A stretch of 64,000 bases of DNA from Candidatus Zixiibacteriota bacterium (GCA_040752595.1 JBFMGX010000032.1:1-64000); one strand, 5' to 3'; shown: positions 55,581 through 63,990, numbered from the stretch's first letter. Made by a program: numbers and translations. Notes: generated from the sequence alone by a model not told the origin.

Positions 55581-56272
55581 TAGAGTCTCTCGTCAGTGCG
55601 CCTTAAGATGAACTCGATCTCGTGGTGAAAGCGCTCGAGAAGATACTCGTGTGCTTCCACGAGCTGGTCGACGTCAGTAAGACTGATTGTAGCACCACCA
55701 TGTTTAATGGTCATCTCCCTACCTTGGAGAGCTGCCCTAACCGAGTCAACAATCCCTCTGAAGTTCTCCATGCGACCGTTGTAGTCAATCGCCGAGGTTC
55801 GAGGGGAGATGCCCCAATACGTGCAAGCATCATGGAAGGTGATCTCTTCCCGTCGCCCCGACCTGTACTTCAGGACGACCTTAGTGTTAAGAAGTCTCAG
55901 AAGCTCGTGCTGGAGGGACCGTGATAGACCAGCCTTCTGTGCTCCCTCGACTGCGGAACCTCCTTGCAGCAGGCGGCCGTGCATCTGTCCAGATTCGGTG
56001 AGTTGATACATCTTGCTGCCGACCTTTGTGAGGAATCCTCGTTTGCGGATGGGCTTGGAGCCCATGATCTCCGCAAACACCCGGTTCGAATCCGGATAGC
56101 TTAGAGTCCCGTTGTCGGCTGTGTAGCCTGCCAGCCCGAATGTGTCGGGGAACATGCGCCAAGCCGCAACGACAAGGTCTTCTGCGGAGAAGGGGCGCCC
56201 CGTTGTCCTCTCCAAGTCGGAGGCCGCCAAGACGAGCTTGTCAGTGACGCTCAGGCCTGATCTGATAGCCAT
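55580..56272 (-). CDS. Winged-helix-like partner protein, cassette B
   Basis: The 230-residue protein has AEDLVVAAWRMFPDTFGLAG, YPDSNRVFAEIMG and YQLTESGQM, the same spaced pattern as the cassette A protein. ED is followed 10 or so residues later by PD(T/S)F, then YPD and LTE(S/A)G. The C-terminal half contains strands and helices (VVLKYRSGRREEITFHDACT) and ends in a charged helix. It is probably a DNA- or protein-binding adaptor; no family is recognised. It starts 5 bp after the ATPase stop and is preceded by GGAGAA. Confidence 0.75.
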   Translation of the reverse strand: MAIRSGLSVTDKLVLAASDLERTTGRPFSAEDLVVAAWRMFPDTFGLAGYTADNGTLSYPDSNRVFAEIMGSKPIRKRGFLTKVGSKMYQLTESGQMHGRLLQGGSAVEGAQKAGLSRSLQHELLRLLNTKVVLKYRSGRREEITFHDACTYWGISPRTSAIDYNGRMENFRGIVDSVRAALQGREMTIKHGGATISLTDVDQLVEAHEYLLERFHHEIEFILRRTDERL

Positions 56273-56277
56273 TCGCC

Positions 56278-58554
56278 CTATTCTCCGGGAAGTGCTCCGG
56301 TAGCGATGAAGTCCACTAAGGCGGACGCTGCAGTGGCTTGGATTTCCGACGCTTGTTCTCCCCACCTAAGGATCCAGTCTTCAACGGAAAGCGACTCCTT
56401 CTCAGTGGGGCTCTGCGTCAGGGCGATTTGAATCATAATGTCGATGTACCGTTCCAAGTGATAAATACGCCACTCCCGTGAGTCATACCCGTAGCCCCGA
56501 CCTTGGTCCAAGTACATTCGGGCAAAGGGTGCAGCACTGTTTATCCACCAGATATTCCGATCGACATCTTGCGGTCTCTGCCAAACGGGCGGGTCATCGT
56601 GACTAAAGACGACAGGCTCGGCTGTGTCGGGATCGGGATCAACCTCGGAGATCTTGACCGTGGGATAGCCCTCCCCTTGTTGGTCGCCCGGTCCCTTCCC
56701 CCGTCCAGGGATAACGCGAACGACTGCGGGATTCAGGGCCGTGCACGAATCGTCCCCCGCGACCACTTCGGTTTCCCCCGTGGCGAAACCGTAAACGAGG
56801 CCTGATGAACTGACCCGTGCCACATTGGGGTTATTCTCTGTCCATACCAAATGGACCGACGATGTCTCCTGCCCGTTCGCGAGCCGACAAACCGCCTCCA
56901 GTTTCTGGCGGCTGCCTGCCGGGATTTCAACGGCTTCGGGCACAATCTGTACTCCGATGATGCGCACTACCTCCAGCGGGACCTTGTTGGAGCACAAACG
57001 GCTATTCAGTATCTCGGCGTAGATCGAGGTCGCGCCATATGAGAATGTGTTAATGATCATCAGATCCTCATCGACCATTGCCACATTCGTGTCATCGCTC
57101 ACCCATCTGAATGGAACGGGTCGGATTCGCACGCCGTTTCTGTCAAAGAACCGTATCGTGGGCCTCAGCGCCACACCAAGGCCAGCCATCTGATGGGATA
57201 GGCTGACCTCAATCCTGGCCGGTGCTCCGGATGGGAGCGGTGGTGGAGGCGGGGGAGGCCCTCCGTCTCCTGGTCCCCAATGTCCTCTTAGCAGTTCATT
57301 GAGGAGTCGATTCTTCCAGCGGTCCAGAGCCTCATTCATCTTGCTGAGCGCCGATTTCTCCTCCTGATCGTAACGCCTTCGATCCCGCGCTTCGAATTCC
57401 TTCGCGTACGCTTGTATTTGCTCAGAGACGAACCGCTCAACGGCGCGGCTGAGGGGGCTGTCGGCCAGCCGTGCACGATCATTCTGCTTAAAGGACTCCA
57501 GCGCCTCGAGCACGCACTCGCCATAGATATGATCCCGGTAGGACGACTGGATGTCCAGCTCCGGGACACTCACGTACCCGATGAACCCCGACTGCGCCTC
57601 GTAGATAATCGAGTGTCTCCCTTTCTTACTCCAGCGCATGCTCTTTTCTGACGTGCGAAGGACCAGTCTGCCTTGATGGAGCTGACCGCCGCTAGTCGTG
57701 GAGACTCGCGTTCCAGACAATTCCTCCTTGAGCATCTCGGGGATGGCTATCACGCGGGGTGCCTCTGCGCCGGGGAGCGGCGGAATATCCGGCAAGGATA
57801 GCGGCCGGCCACCTTCGACCACTACTCCATTCACGACAGCGAATACCTTGCACAGCTGAAGAGTCCTTATCATCTGTGGGTGATTTCGCAGAGTCTCAAT
57901 GAGCTGTTCAGTCGGAATCCGGCCTTCATATCCCTTCGGTGCCACTCCACGGATGAGAGTGAAGCCGTCCGCCAGCCCCAGCGCGTCTAGCGCTGGTTTG
58001 GGGAGAGTCCTCAGGGAGCAGCCCAGCGGAGAAAGGACCAAATCAAGCTCCGCGGGCAGACTCGCGATCGTTATGTTGCGACCGGTCTCGCGGTCGGGGA
58101 CGTATCCGAATCTAACAGAACCTGCGGTAACACCATAGCAGTTGCGTCGGTTCTCCTTTACACTCTGGATCACAGCATAGTGTTCGAACATCTGTGTCAT
58201 GTAGCACTTACCGCCGTTCCCATGTCCGCCTTGGATGTTACCCTTCGGTCCACTGCGTCGTGCGGATTCCGGGTCCGCCCAGACTCTGAAGTCCTTCTCG
58301 ATCATGTCACAGCTCATCCCGGAGAAATCCAAACAGGAAATTGAGGGCGATGGGTCTCTTCGACCGAAGTTGAAGATGACAACAATGACACGTTTGGCTT
58401 CCGGGGCAGGCTCGCGTGCGTAGGCATCGGCGGAGTTCTTGAGCCACTCGGGCAGGCCGTTTTCATGGGACTGGAACGCCTTGCAGATGAGCCTGATCGC
58501 GTTCTCTTCATGAACCTTCAGGTCCACATCCGGAGTGTAAGAGAGGGGTTGCAT
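56278..58554 (-). CDS. Large GHKL-ATPase protein with Ig-like domains, cassette B
   Basis: The 758-residue protein has N-box E36-WLK-N40-SA-D43, a G1-like DFSGM (76-80) and G2 GGHGNGGK (109-116). These are good Bergerat-fold motifs of the MutL/MORC type. A transducer-like region to about 345 and charged helices (350-425) follow. Next are a seven-proline linker (433-439), two Ig-like domains (445-530; 533-615, the second Big_2-like with RVSSSGLVYGFATGETEV) and a C-terminal domain (627-758: NIWWINSAAPFARMYLD). No signal peptide is present, so the Ig-like domains are cytoplasmic. GGGAGG seven bases before ATG 58554 fixes the start. Low GC marks it as acquired. Confidence 0.85.
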   Translation of the reverse strand: MQPLSYTPDVDLKVHEENAIRLICKAFQSHENGLPEWLKNSADAYAREPAPEAKRVIVVIFNFGRRDPSPSISCLDFSGMSCDMIEKDFRVWADPESARRSGPKGNIQGGHGNGGKCYMTQMFEHYAVIQSVKENRRNCYGVTAGSVRFGYVPDRETGRNITIASLPAELDLVLSPLGCSLRTLPKPALDALGLADGFTLIRGVAPKGYEGRIPTEQLIETLRNHPQMIRTLQLCKVFAVVNGVVVEGGRPLSLPDIPPLPGAEAPRVIAIPEMLKEELSGTRVSTTSGGQLHQGRLVLRTSEKSMRWSKKGRHSIIYEAQSGFIGYVSVPELDIQSSYRDHIYGECVLEALESFKQNDRARLADSPLSRAVERFVSEQIQAYAKEFEARDRRRYDQEEKSALSKMNEALDRWKNRLLNELLRGHWGPGDGGPPPPPPPLPSGAPARIEVSLSHQMAGLGVALRPTIRFFDRNGVRIRPVPFRWVSDDTNVAMVDEDLMIINTFSYGATSIYAEILNSRLCSNKVPLEVVRIIGVQIVPEAVEIPAGSRQKLEAVCRLANGQETSSVHLVWTENNPNVARVSSSGLVYGFATGETEVVAGDDSCTALNPAVVRVIPGRGKGPGDQQGEGYPTVKISEVDPDPDTAEPVVFSHDDPPVWQRPQDVDRNIWWINSAAPFARMYLDQGRGYGYDSREWRIYHLERYIDIMIQIALTQSPTEKESLSVEDWILRWGEQASEIQATAASALVDFIATGALPGE

Positions 58555-58601
58555 CCTGTAGCCTCCCGTGTTCAGCACCTGATCCAGTGCAGAAGTGCCA
58601 T

Positions 58602-58630
58602 AATCTATCGAGGCCCTGGGATGATTTCAA
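58602..58630 (-). promoter_or_regulatory. Candidate promoter of the cassette B operon
   Basis: On the minus strand TTGAAA (58625-58630) and TAGATT (58602-58607) are 17 bp apart, 48 bp upstream of the ATPase ATG. Confidence 0.5.
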
Positions 58631-58739
58631 GGAACCAGATTCTCAGGCACACGGTCTCCACCGGGATTTCGACGCCGGTCAAGCCGTAGCGCTACAACAA
58701 CATAGCAGCTGTTGCACACCTTGGCAGGATGGACTCGGC

Positions 58740-58762
58740 TTCGATCCCCTCCGCCCTCACCC
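58740..58762 (+). repeat. Decayed direct repeat of the tRNA-Lys 3' end (attachment-site-like)
   Basis: This 23-bp stretch starts TTCGATCCC and ends CCCTCACC. It matches tRNA-Lys positions 54621-54643 at 20 of 23 bases, in the same direction; the differences are at its 10th, 14th and 23rd bases. A shared GCAGG lies 11-12 bp before it in both places. It bounds cassette B on the side away from the tRNA, as expected of the distal attachment site of an element integrated into the tRNA gene. The rest of 58631-58848 holds no gene. Confidence 0.7.
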
Positions 58763-58848
58763 GGCTTTCTCCACTCCCAAGGCAACCTCATCTCCCCGCA
58801 CCTCCCCCCGATTGACCCCGGAGCGCGACGCGTGTATCCTGCCAAGCC

Positions 58849-60330
58849 ATGACACCCTGGTCCCGACTTCGCAGCATCGTCGGTGCCATTCTGGTCCTCG
58901 TTGCGGCCAGCGGCGTCTTCGCGTTCGACTTCTGGCAGGAGGCGCTGGCGGGGTTGAGTCCCGATGGCGTGATCATGGAGTACAGTTGGCTGGTGCTGCG
59001 GATCATGATGATCGCCCTGGCGGCGCCCGGTTTGGTGCTGCTCTTCCCACGGTTGTCGAAGCGGCTGCTCATTCGTCTTCACCACAATCTCCGTCGTCTA
59101 CCCACCACAGCATTCCTCACCTACACGCTCGGGATCGCCTTCGTGCTGCGTTTGCTGGCGGTGCTGGTGTTGCCCCTGCGATTGATCAGCGACTTCGCCA
59201 CCTACGATGAGTTGGCGCGTCAGTGGCTCATCCATGGCGAGTACACCGACGGCACCCACGCGACCGCCTACTTCCCGCCGGGGTGGCCGTTTCTCCTGTC
59301 GCGATTGTACGCGGTGTTCGGGCATCATCCCCATGCGGGGATCATGGCGAATGTCGTCTTCGGTGTGGCCTGTGTCTATCTGACCTGGCGGATTGTGCGC
59401 AGAGGATGGGGCGAATTCCCCGCGCGCTGGGCGGCAGCGATTGTGGCGATCATCCCCGGCGAGTTGCTCTTCGCCAATATCCTCGGCTCCGAGAGGTTGT
59501 TCACCTTTCTGCTGTTGATGGCGCTGCTGTTACTTCTGCCCCGTGCCGAGGGCGGTTGGCGACCATGGGCGTCCGCCTTGGTCGGAGGCGTTCTTCTGGG
59601 TGTGGCCACGCTGACGCGTACGTTGTCGTTTCTGCTCCCGCTCGTATTCCTGCCGGCCTATGCGGCACGGGGCGGGCTGTCGCTGCGCACCGCGTCACGC
59701 TGGCTGGTCTGTGTTGCAGGTCTTCTGATCGTGACGGTGCCGTGGATGATGCGCAATGAGTCCCGCCTCGGACGGGCGACGCTCTGCACCAACGTCGGCG
59801 TCAATCTGCACATCGGCAACAACCCGAACGCCGGGGTCGGGTACAACGAGCCGGATCACCGGGTGCTCTTCCTGAAGTCGGCGCAGGATGAGGCGCACGA
59901 CGACAGTGTCGGCATGGCGCGGGGACTGGAATACATCCGCCGGCATCCGGTTGCATTCCTCGTTCGCGGCACGCTCAAGTCGGCGTTCTTCATGCTGTGC
60001 GACACCGATGGCATTTTCTTTGAACTGGGTGATGCCGCCACGGCGCACGAATTCAATCGCTACTGCTGGCTGGCGCTGGCGACGCAGGCGTTCTGGATGA
60101 TCTTTCTGCTGGCGTGTGGGTACGGCGTCATCGTGTACCTGCGCTCATCGCCGTGGCAGAATCCCACTGGCCTCTTGCTCTTGGGCGTGGTCCTCTACTG
60201 GATCGCGGTCCATTTCGTTTTCTACGGCGCCGGACGCTACCACATGCCGATCGTGCCGGTCATGGCGGCGTTCGCCGGGCTGGCGGTGATGAAGAGTACG
60301 AATGACTCACGCAATCGGAGCGTCGTCTAA
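58849..60330 (+). CDS. Membrane glycosyltransferase, PMT/ArnT-like (GT39/83)
   Basis: The 493-residue protein has about 11 hydrophobic segments and the first-loop acidic motif SDFATYDELARQWLIHGEYT followed by HATAYFPPGWPFLLSRLY, typical of polyprenyl-phosphate-sugar-using transferases. A periplasmic loop (GVNLHIGNNPNAGVGYNEPD) and a C-terminal membrane part (FVFYGAGRYHMPIVPVMAAF) match the family. It moves a sugar from a lipid carrier to a protein or lipid acceptor outside the membrane; the acceptor is unknown. It directly follows the island boundary. Confidence 0.88.
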   Translation: MTPWSRLRSIVGAILVLVAASGVFAFDFWQEALAGLSPDGVIMEYSWLVLRIMMIALAAPGLVLLFPRLSKRLLIRLHHNLRRLPTTAFLTYTLGIAFVLRLLAVLVLPLRLISDFATYDELARQWLIHGEYTDGTHATAYFPPGWPFLLSRLYAVFGHHPHAGIMANVVFGVACVYLTWRIVRRGWGEFPARWAAAIVAIIPGELLFANILGSERLFTFLLLMALLLLLPRAEGGWRPWASALVGGVLLGVATLTRTLSFLLPLVFLPAYAARGGLSLRTASRWLVCVAGLLIVTVPWMMRNESRLGRATLCTNVGVNLHIGNNPNAGVGYNEPDHRVLFLKSAQDEAHDDSVGMARGLEYIRRHPVAFLVRGTLKSAFFMLCDTDGIFFELGDAATAHEFNRYCWLALATQAFWMIFLLACGYGVIVYLRSSPWQNPTGLLLLGVVLYWIAVHFVFYGAGRYHMPIVPVMAAFAGLAVMKSTNDSRNRSVV

Positions 60331-60350
60331 TGCCTCCGGCCAGCAGGAAC

Positions 60351-60740
60351 CTATCGCCGGATACCAACAGAACGCAACTTGTGCCTGACCAACTCCCTTG
60401 TAAGCGGGTCGTCATAGCGTACCACGACAAACATCGTGCCGTGCTTGGGTATTTCCTCGGCACGCCGTTGATCGTATCGTTGCCGTTGTAGCCTCCGTCC
60501 AGGTCTGCGATCCATGAAATCGCATTGTTTGTAGTGCTGTTTCCCCATGTACTCAAGCACCAGGTTGAATTCAGGGAAATAGGCATCCACAGGAAGTGGG
60601 ACTCCTTTCGGACGTTTGGGTGTCGGGTCACCCCGTAGGAAGTCGAACCCCCGATAGTTCCGATGCACCGTTGTCGTGCCGAGGATCTCTACGAAGAGTT
60701 CAACAACGGCGGTCTCTGCTTTGCGGTCGATTCTCATCAT
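60351..60740 (-). CDS. Small PD-(D/E)xK-like nuclease
   Basis: The 129-residue protein has VDAYFPEFNLVLEYMGKQHY: Asp52, Glu63 and Gln68-His69 have the spacing of the solitary nucleases whose core reads D...EY.G.QH. The C-terminal half (KHGTMFVVVRYDDPLTRELV) gives the following strand and helix. The family includes homing- and Vsr-like endonucleases. No ribosome binding site is visible; TATACT ends 7 bp before the ATG, so a leaderless transcript is possible. Base composition is lower in GC than the neighbours. The 206 bp after it on the right hold no gene that I recognise. Confidence 0.7.
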   Translation of the reverse strand: MMRIDRKAETAVVELFVEILGTTTVHRNYRGFDFLRGDPTPKRPKGVPLPVDAYFPEFNLVLEYMGKQHYKQCDFMDRRPGRRLQRQRYDQRRAEEIPKHGTMFVVVRYDDPLTRELVRHKLRSVGIRR

Positions 60741-60946
60741 GTGAAGTATAAGCCGATCAGTGCGCCCCGCGCTGGGCCGGTGGGCACCTGCCCGGGGGGT
60801 TCTTTACAATGGGCTCCAGCTTCGGTATACACGGAGAGATCCGGGCCGATTACGCGCCAAGGGGTCGTGCGGGCCCGATTCACATTCGACATACATTCCG
60901 TGAGAGATGCCCAAGGGAGCGACCCTGGCGTCTTCACGAAAGGACC

Positions 60947-61978
60947 CTACTGCGCCGTGATGTCGATGTTCCCGTACGGCGTGGGGAAGTAGAGCGTCGT
61001 GATGTGTGCCTTTTGCACCTGGCAGGTGCCGGTGCCGCTCAGGTCGCCCAGAAAATAGACCTTGGTCTGGCCCGGGCCGACCGGGAGGACGCGGCTGACG
61101 GTGAAATTCTGGGTGTGATGGCCGGATACCTCGGCCGACAACACCGTGAATTTGGCGGTGTGGTTGTCCTCGTGTGAGACCCGCGATCCCGACAGGGACA
61201 CGGTCGCGATGCAATCACCGGCGCCCTGGGTATGAAGTCGATAGAACCAGCCGTTGGCGATGATGAAGATGTATCCGCCCCTGGGGACGGTGATGATCGC
61301 CGAATCCATCACGGCCATGGTCGAGGAGAGCGTCTTCAAATCCGTGAAGGTGTAGGCAATGCCCGGCTCGTCGGCGAGGCGGTTGGCACCGACCGATTCC
61401 ATCTCGATCTCGGTGGAATCGATGGCCCCCTGCGGCAGACGTCCCTCCGGCAAGGTGCCGATGACGAGTTCCGAAGCGTCGACGGTCTTGCTGTGGTGGG
61501 CGCTGGAGTTGGCCGTGTGGGTGGCAATTTGGGCGTCGATCTCGTTGGATTCTTCGAGATCGAGCACCGTGGCGCCGGTGAGGAGATCGGCATCATGCGC
61601 CCGCCGGGCATAGGGGACCACCGTCAGACGCGAGCGTGGCAGCACCGGGTCGGAGCCGTTCGGTTGAACCTCCAAGTACAGACTGTCGCGATAATACACG
61701 TACGGCGGAATCGTGTCGACATCGCCGAGCAGGACCGAAAACACGCCGGCGGTCGTGGCGATGCTCTGAGTCTCGGTCCACAGGGCGGTGCCGCCGGTCG
61801 GAATGTCAAAGAGGCGAAAGGTCACCGTGTAGTTGGCATCCGGCACCGGTACTCCGGCGGTGTCATCGAGTCGGCCCTGAAAGTTCATCAGGCGCGGGAA
61901 CTCCGCCGCCACCGCCGTGCTCAGCGACGCGATGACCACCACGACACAGAGACCGCAAACGGCCCTTATGCTCTTCAT
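60947..61978 (-). CDS. Exported fibre-like protein of unknown function
   Basis: The 343-residue protein has a signal peptide (CGLCVVVVIASLSTAVAAEF). An N-terminal domain of about 120 residues follows, with FPRLMNFQGRLDDTAGVPVP, FRLFDIPTGGTALWTETQS and GVFSVLLGDV. This domain occurs in many exported, tail-fibre-like proteins of environmental bacteria. The rest contains a His/Ser-rich stretch and a beta-rich C-terminus (TLSSTMAVMDSAIITVPRGG). It is probably cell-surface. The ATG at 61978 follows GGGGAG by five bases. Confidence 0.75.
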   Translation of the reverse strand: MKSIRAVCGLCVVVVIASLSTAVAAEFPRLMNFQGRLDDTAGVPVPDANYTVTFRLFDIPTGGTALWTETQSIATTAGVFSVLLGDVDTIPPYVYYRDSLYLEVQPNGSDPVLPRSRLTVVPYARRAHDADLLTGATVLDLEESNEIDAQIATHTANSSAHHSKTVDASELVIGTLPEGRLPQGAIDSTEIEMESVGANRLADEPGIAYTFTDLKTLSSTMAVMDSAIITVPRGGYIFIIANGWFYRLHTQGAGDCIATVSLSGSRVSHEDNHTAKFTVLSAEVSGHHTQNFTVSRVLPVGPGQTKVYFLGDLSGTGTCQVQKAHITTLYFPTPYGNIDITAQ

Positions 61979-62026
61979 TTTGTCTCCCCAGACGGCAGGT
62001 AATCCCGCAGTCGAACTCTCACTATA

Positions 62027-62055
62027 AATCAACATCGCCTTATCAAATCTGTCAA
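62027..62055 (-). promoter_or_regulatory. Candidate promoter of the exported-protein gene
   Basis: On the minus strand a perfect TTGACA (62050-62055) is followed after 17 bp by a poor -10, TTGATT (62027-62032). AT-rich sequence (ATTTATAG) continues downstream. Confidence 0.35.
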
Positions 62056-62212
62056 GCCGTTGTCTTTGTGGCGGTCAGACGCGGTCACTCGGGACTCCGT
62101 GCACCGCCGACGCGGCCCCGCGGACAATGGCACTCCATCCTCGCACCCGTGGGACGCTGGGATCAGGCCGGATTGCCCGACCCGTTATGTCAGGGGCGAA
62201 GATGGTAACCTC

Positions 62213-62241
62213 TTGACAGTTATCGGCAGATGGCCTACGAT
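62213..62241 (+). promoter_or_regulatory. Candidate promoter of the AHSA1-like gene
   Basis: TTGACA (62213-62218) and TACGAT (62236-62241) are 17 bp apart. The -10 overlaps the ATG at 62240, which argues against that codon being the start. Confidence 0.5.
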
Positions 62242-62290
62242 GGCGCACCAGAGCCGGCAAGCCACAACGCCAGTGTCCGTGCATCGCCTG

Positions 62291-62887
62291 ATGGGGGAAC
62301 CGGCCGAACAGGGAGGAGCTCTGACCAAGGATCCGGCCTTCGACTGGACCCAATTCCGGTTGGGCATCTACGTCCGCGCCCGGCCTGAGGATGTGTACAC
62401 CATATGGACCACATCCCAGGGCCTGTGCCGCTGGTTTCTGCGGTCGGCGGCCTTTGCGGCATCGTCTGGACGTCCCAGTTCCCGTCGGGAGGCGGCGAAG
62501 GTGCCGCCCTTCGAGACCCTGGCCGCACGCCCCGACGCCGAGATGTGCCAGACCGGAGACCGCTACCGATGGGAGTGGTTCTATAACGACGGCGTCGCCG
62601 GCGAAGACTGGGTCCTCGACGTCCGTCCCCCGACCAAGCTGTCGTTCGGCTTCGGTGCCGGGATGTTGGTGGAGGTCCTTCTCCGCAAGCAAGGCGTCTG
62701 GTGTGAAGTCAACCTGCGGCAGTATGACATCCCCAACACGCCCCGGGCGCATCGGGACATGCACATGGGTTGTCGCGCGGGATGGGTGTTCTTCCTGACC
62801 AACTTGAAGTCGGTCGTCGAGGGCGGGCACGACCTGCGCGAAACCGAGCGTGCCAAGACCCGCCAGTTGCATCTGGTGAACATCTGA
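62291..62887 (+). CDS. AHSA1/SRPBCC-domain protein
   Basis: The product of about 198 residues has an SRPBCC-type helix-grip fold: FRLGIYVRARPEDVYTIWTT and LCRWFLRSA at the start, GDRYRWEWFYNDGVAGEDWV and the C-terminal helix MGCRAGWVFFLTNLKSVVEG. Such proteins bind small hydrophobic ligands or co-chaperone partners; the ligand is unknown. The start is unsure. ATG 62291 has no ribosome binding site, whereas GGGAGGAGCT lies just before an in-frame CTG at 62321. The open frame extends back to 62060, but the promoter at 62213-62241 excludes that. Confidence 0.7.
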   Translation: MGEPAEQGGALTKDPAFDWTQFRLGIYVRARPEDVYTIWTTSQGLCRWFLRSAAFAASSGRPSSRREAAKVPPFETLAARPDAEMCQTGDRYRWEWFYNDGVAGEDWVLDVRPPTKLSFGFGAGMLVEVLLRKQGVWCEVNLRQYDIPNTPRAHRDMHMGCRAGWVFFLTNLKSVVEGGHDLRETERAKTRQLHLVNI

Positions 62888-63033
62888 TGGCGGGGCGTCT
62901 GAGTCCGCCGGGACAGCCCGCGGCACAGTCCAAAGAAGGATCGAGTCATTCACCGTTCGGCATCCGGCAGCGTCGCCGGTCCAAAACCCGCTGACGTGTG
63001 ATTCGTCCGTCAGCAGACAGAAGGGAGATCGCT

Positions 63034-63555
63034 TTGAAGACAATGCTCGCAGTCGCCATCTTCTCAGGTTTGGTCGTGATCGCCGGGTGCGCCAAGAAGG
63101 AAGCGGCGCCACCCGCAGAGAGTCAGACCCCGGCGACACAGCCACCTGCCGAGCCGGCACAGGCCATGGCCCCGGGGATTCCCCAAGTCAGCGGCGACAC
63201 GGTCACGACACCCTCCGGCCTGAAGTACATCGAGATGACAGTGGGTACGGGAGCGACCCCCCAGACGGGACAAATGGTCCTGGCGCACTACACCGGGTGG
63301 CTGACCGATGGGACCAAATTCGACTCGTCGCGCGACCGGGGACAGCCCTTCCCATTCCCGCTCGGCCAGGGTCGGGTGATCAAGGGTTGGGATGAAGGTC
63401 TGGCCACGATGAAGGTCGGCGGCCGTCGCCTGTTGATCATCCCTCCCGACTTGGGGTATGGTGCCCGCGGCGCCGGCGGCGTCATTCCGCCGGGGGCGAC
63501 ACTGGTTTTCGACGTCGAGTTGGTCGGGATCCAAGACGCAGCCGTCGGCGGCTGA
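63034..63555 (+). CDS. FKBP-type peptidyl-prolyl isomerase lipoprotein
   Basis: The 173-residue protein starts with TTG at 63034, six bases after GGGAG, giving the lipoprotein signal [18 protein letters not shown]. After a P/A/E-rich linker comes a complete FKBP domain: [60 protein letters not shown]. Active-site residues (Y, D, F, W, I, Y) appear conserved. It should speed prolyl isomerisation in exported proteins in the periplasm. The GTG at 62998 would spoil the signal peptide and is rejected. Confidence 0.9.
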   Translation: MKTMLAVAIFSGLVVIAGCAKKEAAPPAESQTPATQPPAEPAQAMAPGIPQVSGDTVTTPSGLKYIEMTVGTGATPQTGQMVLAHYTGWLTDGTKFDSSRDRGQPFPFPLGQGRVIKGWDEGLATMKVGGRRLLIIPPDLGYGARGAGGVIPPGATLVFDVELVGIQDAAVGG

Positions 63556-63642
63556 TCGCTGTCGCGGCAGTTTCCATCGGTGCCAACGGGGACGGCTGTT
63601 TTGCGGTCGCCTCGACGGCGGGTAGTGTGGCTGGGAGGACAC

Positions 63643-63879
63643 ATGACCGAGCCGATCATCGCCCAGAAGGGCCCCTATGTGATCGAGGAGACGGCACGGC
63701 GGGTCTCTTGGTGTCAATGCGGCCGGTCGGCCAATCAACCGTACTGCGACGGCTCTCATAAGGTCACTGATATCCGGCCGATCGTGGTGGAGTTGACCGA
63801 GAACAAGCGGATTGCCTGGTGCGGCTGCAAGCATTCCGGGAACAAGCCGTACTGCGACGGCACTCATAAGCGGCTGTAG
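63643..63879 (+). CDS. Tandem CDGSH iron-sulphur protein
   Basis: The 78-residue protein has two CDGSH motifs: CQCGRSANQPYCDGSH and CGCKHSGNKPYCDGTH. Each provides three Cys and one His for a [2Fe-2S] cluster, as in the two-motif CISD3/MitoNEET-related proteins. Proposed roles are electron or cluster transfer. GGGAGG four bases before ATG 63643 fixes the start. The gene ends 50 bp before the terminal paired palindromes. Confidence 0.92.
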   Translation: MTEPIIAQKGPYVIEETARRVSWCQCGRSANQPYCDGSHKVTDIRPIVVELTENKRIAWCGCKHSGNKPYCDGTHKRL

Positions 63880-63930
63880 TCCGTCAAGATCACCCTCGCC
63901 ATCCCGGTCGGGCGCGAAGTGGCCTCGTGC

Positions 63931-63990
63931 CACGGGTCTTCAGACCCGTGCGGACGGTGAGCCAATTCCCCACGGGTCTGAAGACCCGTG
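63931..63990. repeat. Pair of palindromic repeats (family CACGGGTC), second pair
   Basis: CACGGGTCTTCAGACCCGTG (63931-63950) and CACGGGTCTGAAGACCCGTG (63971-63990) repeat the pair at 56-121, here 40 bp apart start to start (46 bp there). Confidence 0.85.

Noticed and set aside
58724-58762. A second, intact tRNA gene at 58.7 kb
   Set aside because: Only the 3' third resembles a tRNA; acceptor 5' strand, D-arm and a pairing T-stem are missing.
62060-62290. The first 77 codons of the open AHSA1 frame as coding
   Set aside because: They are Arg/Pro-rich without conservation and lie upstream of or across the TTGACA-N17-TACGAT promoter.
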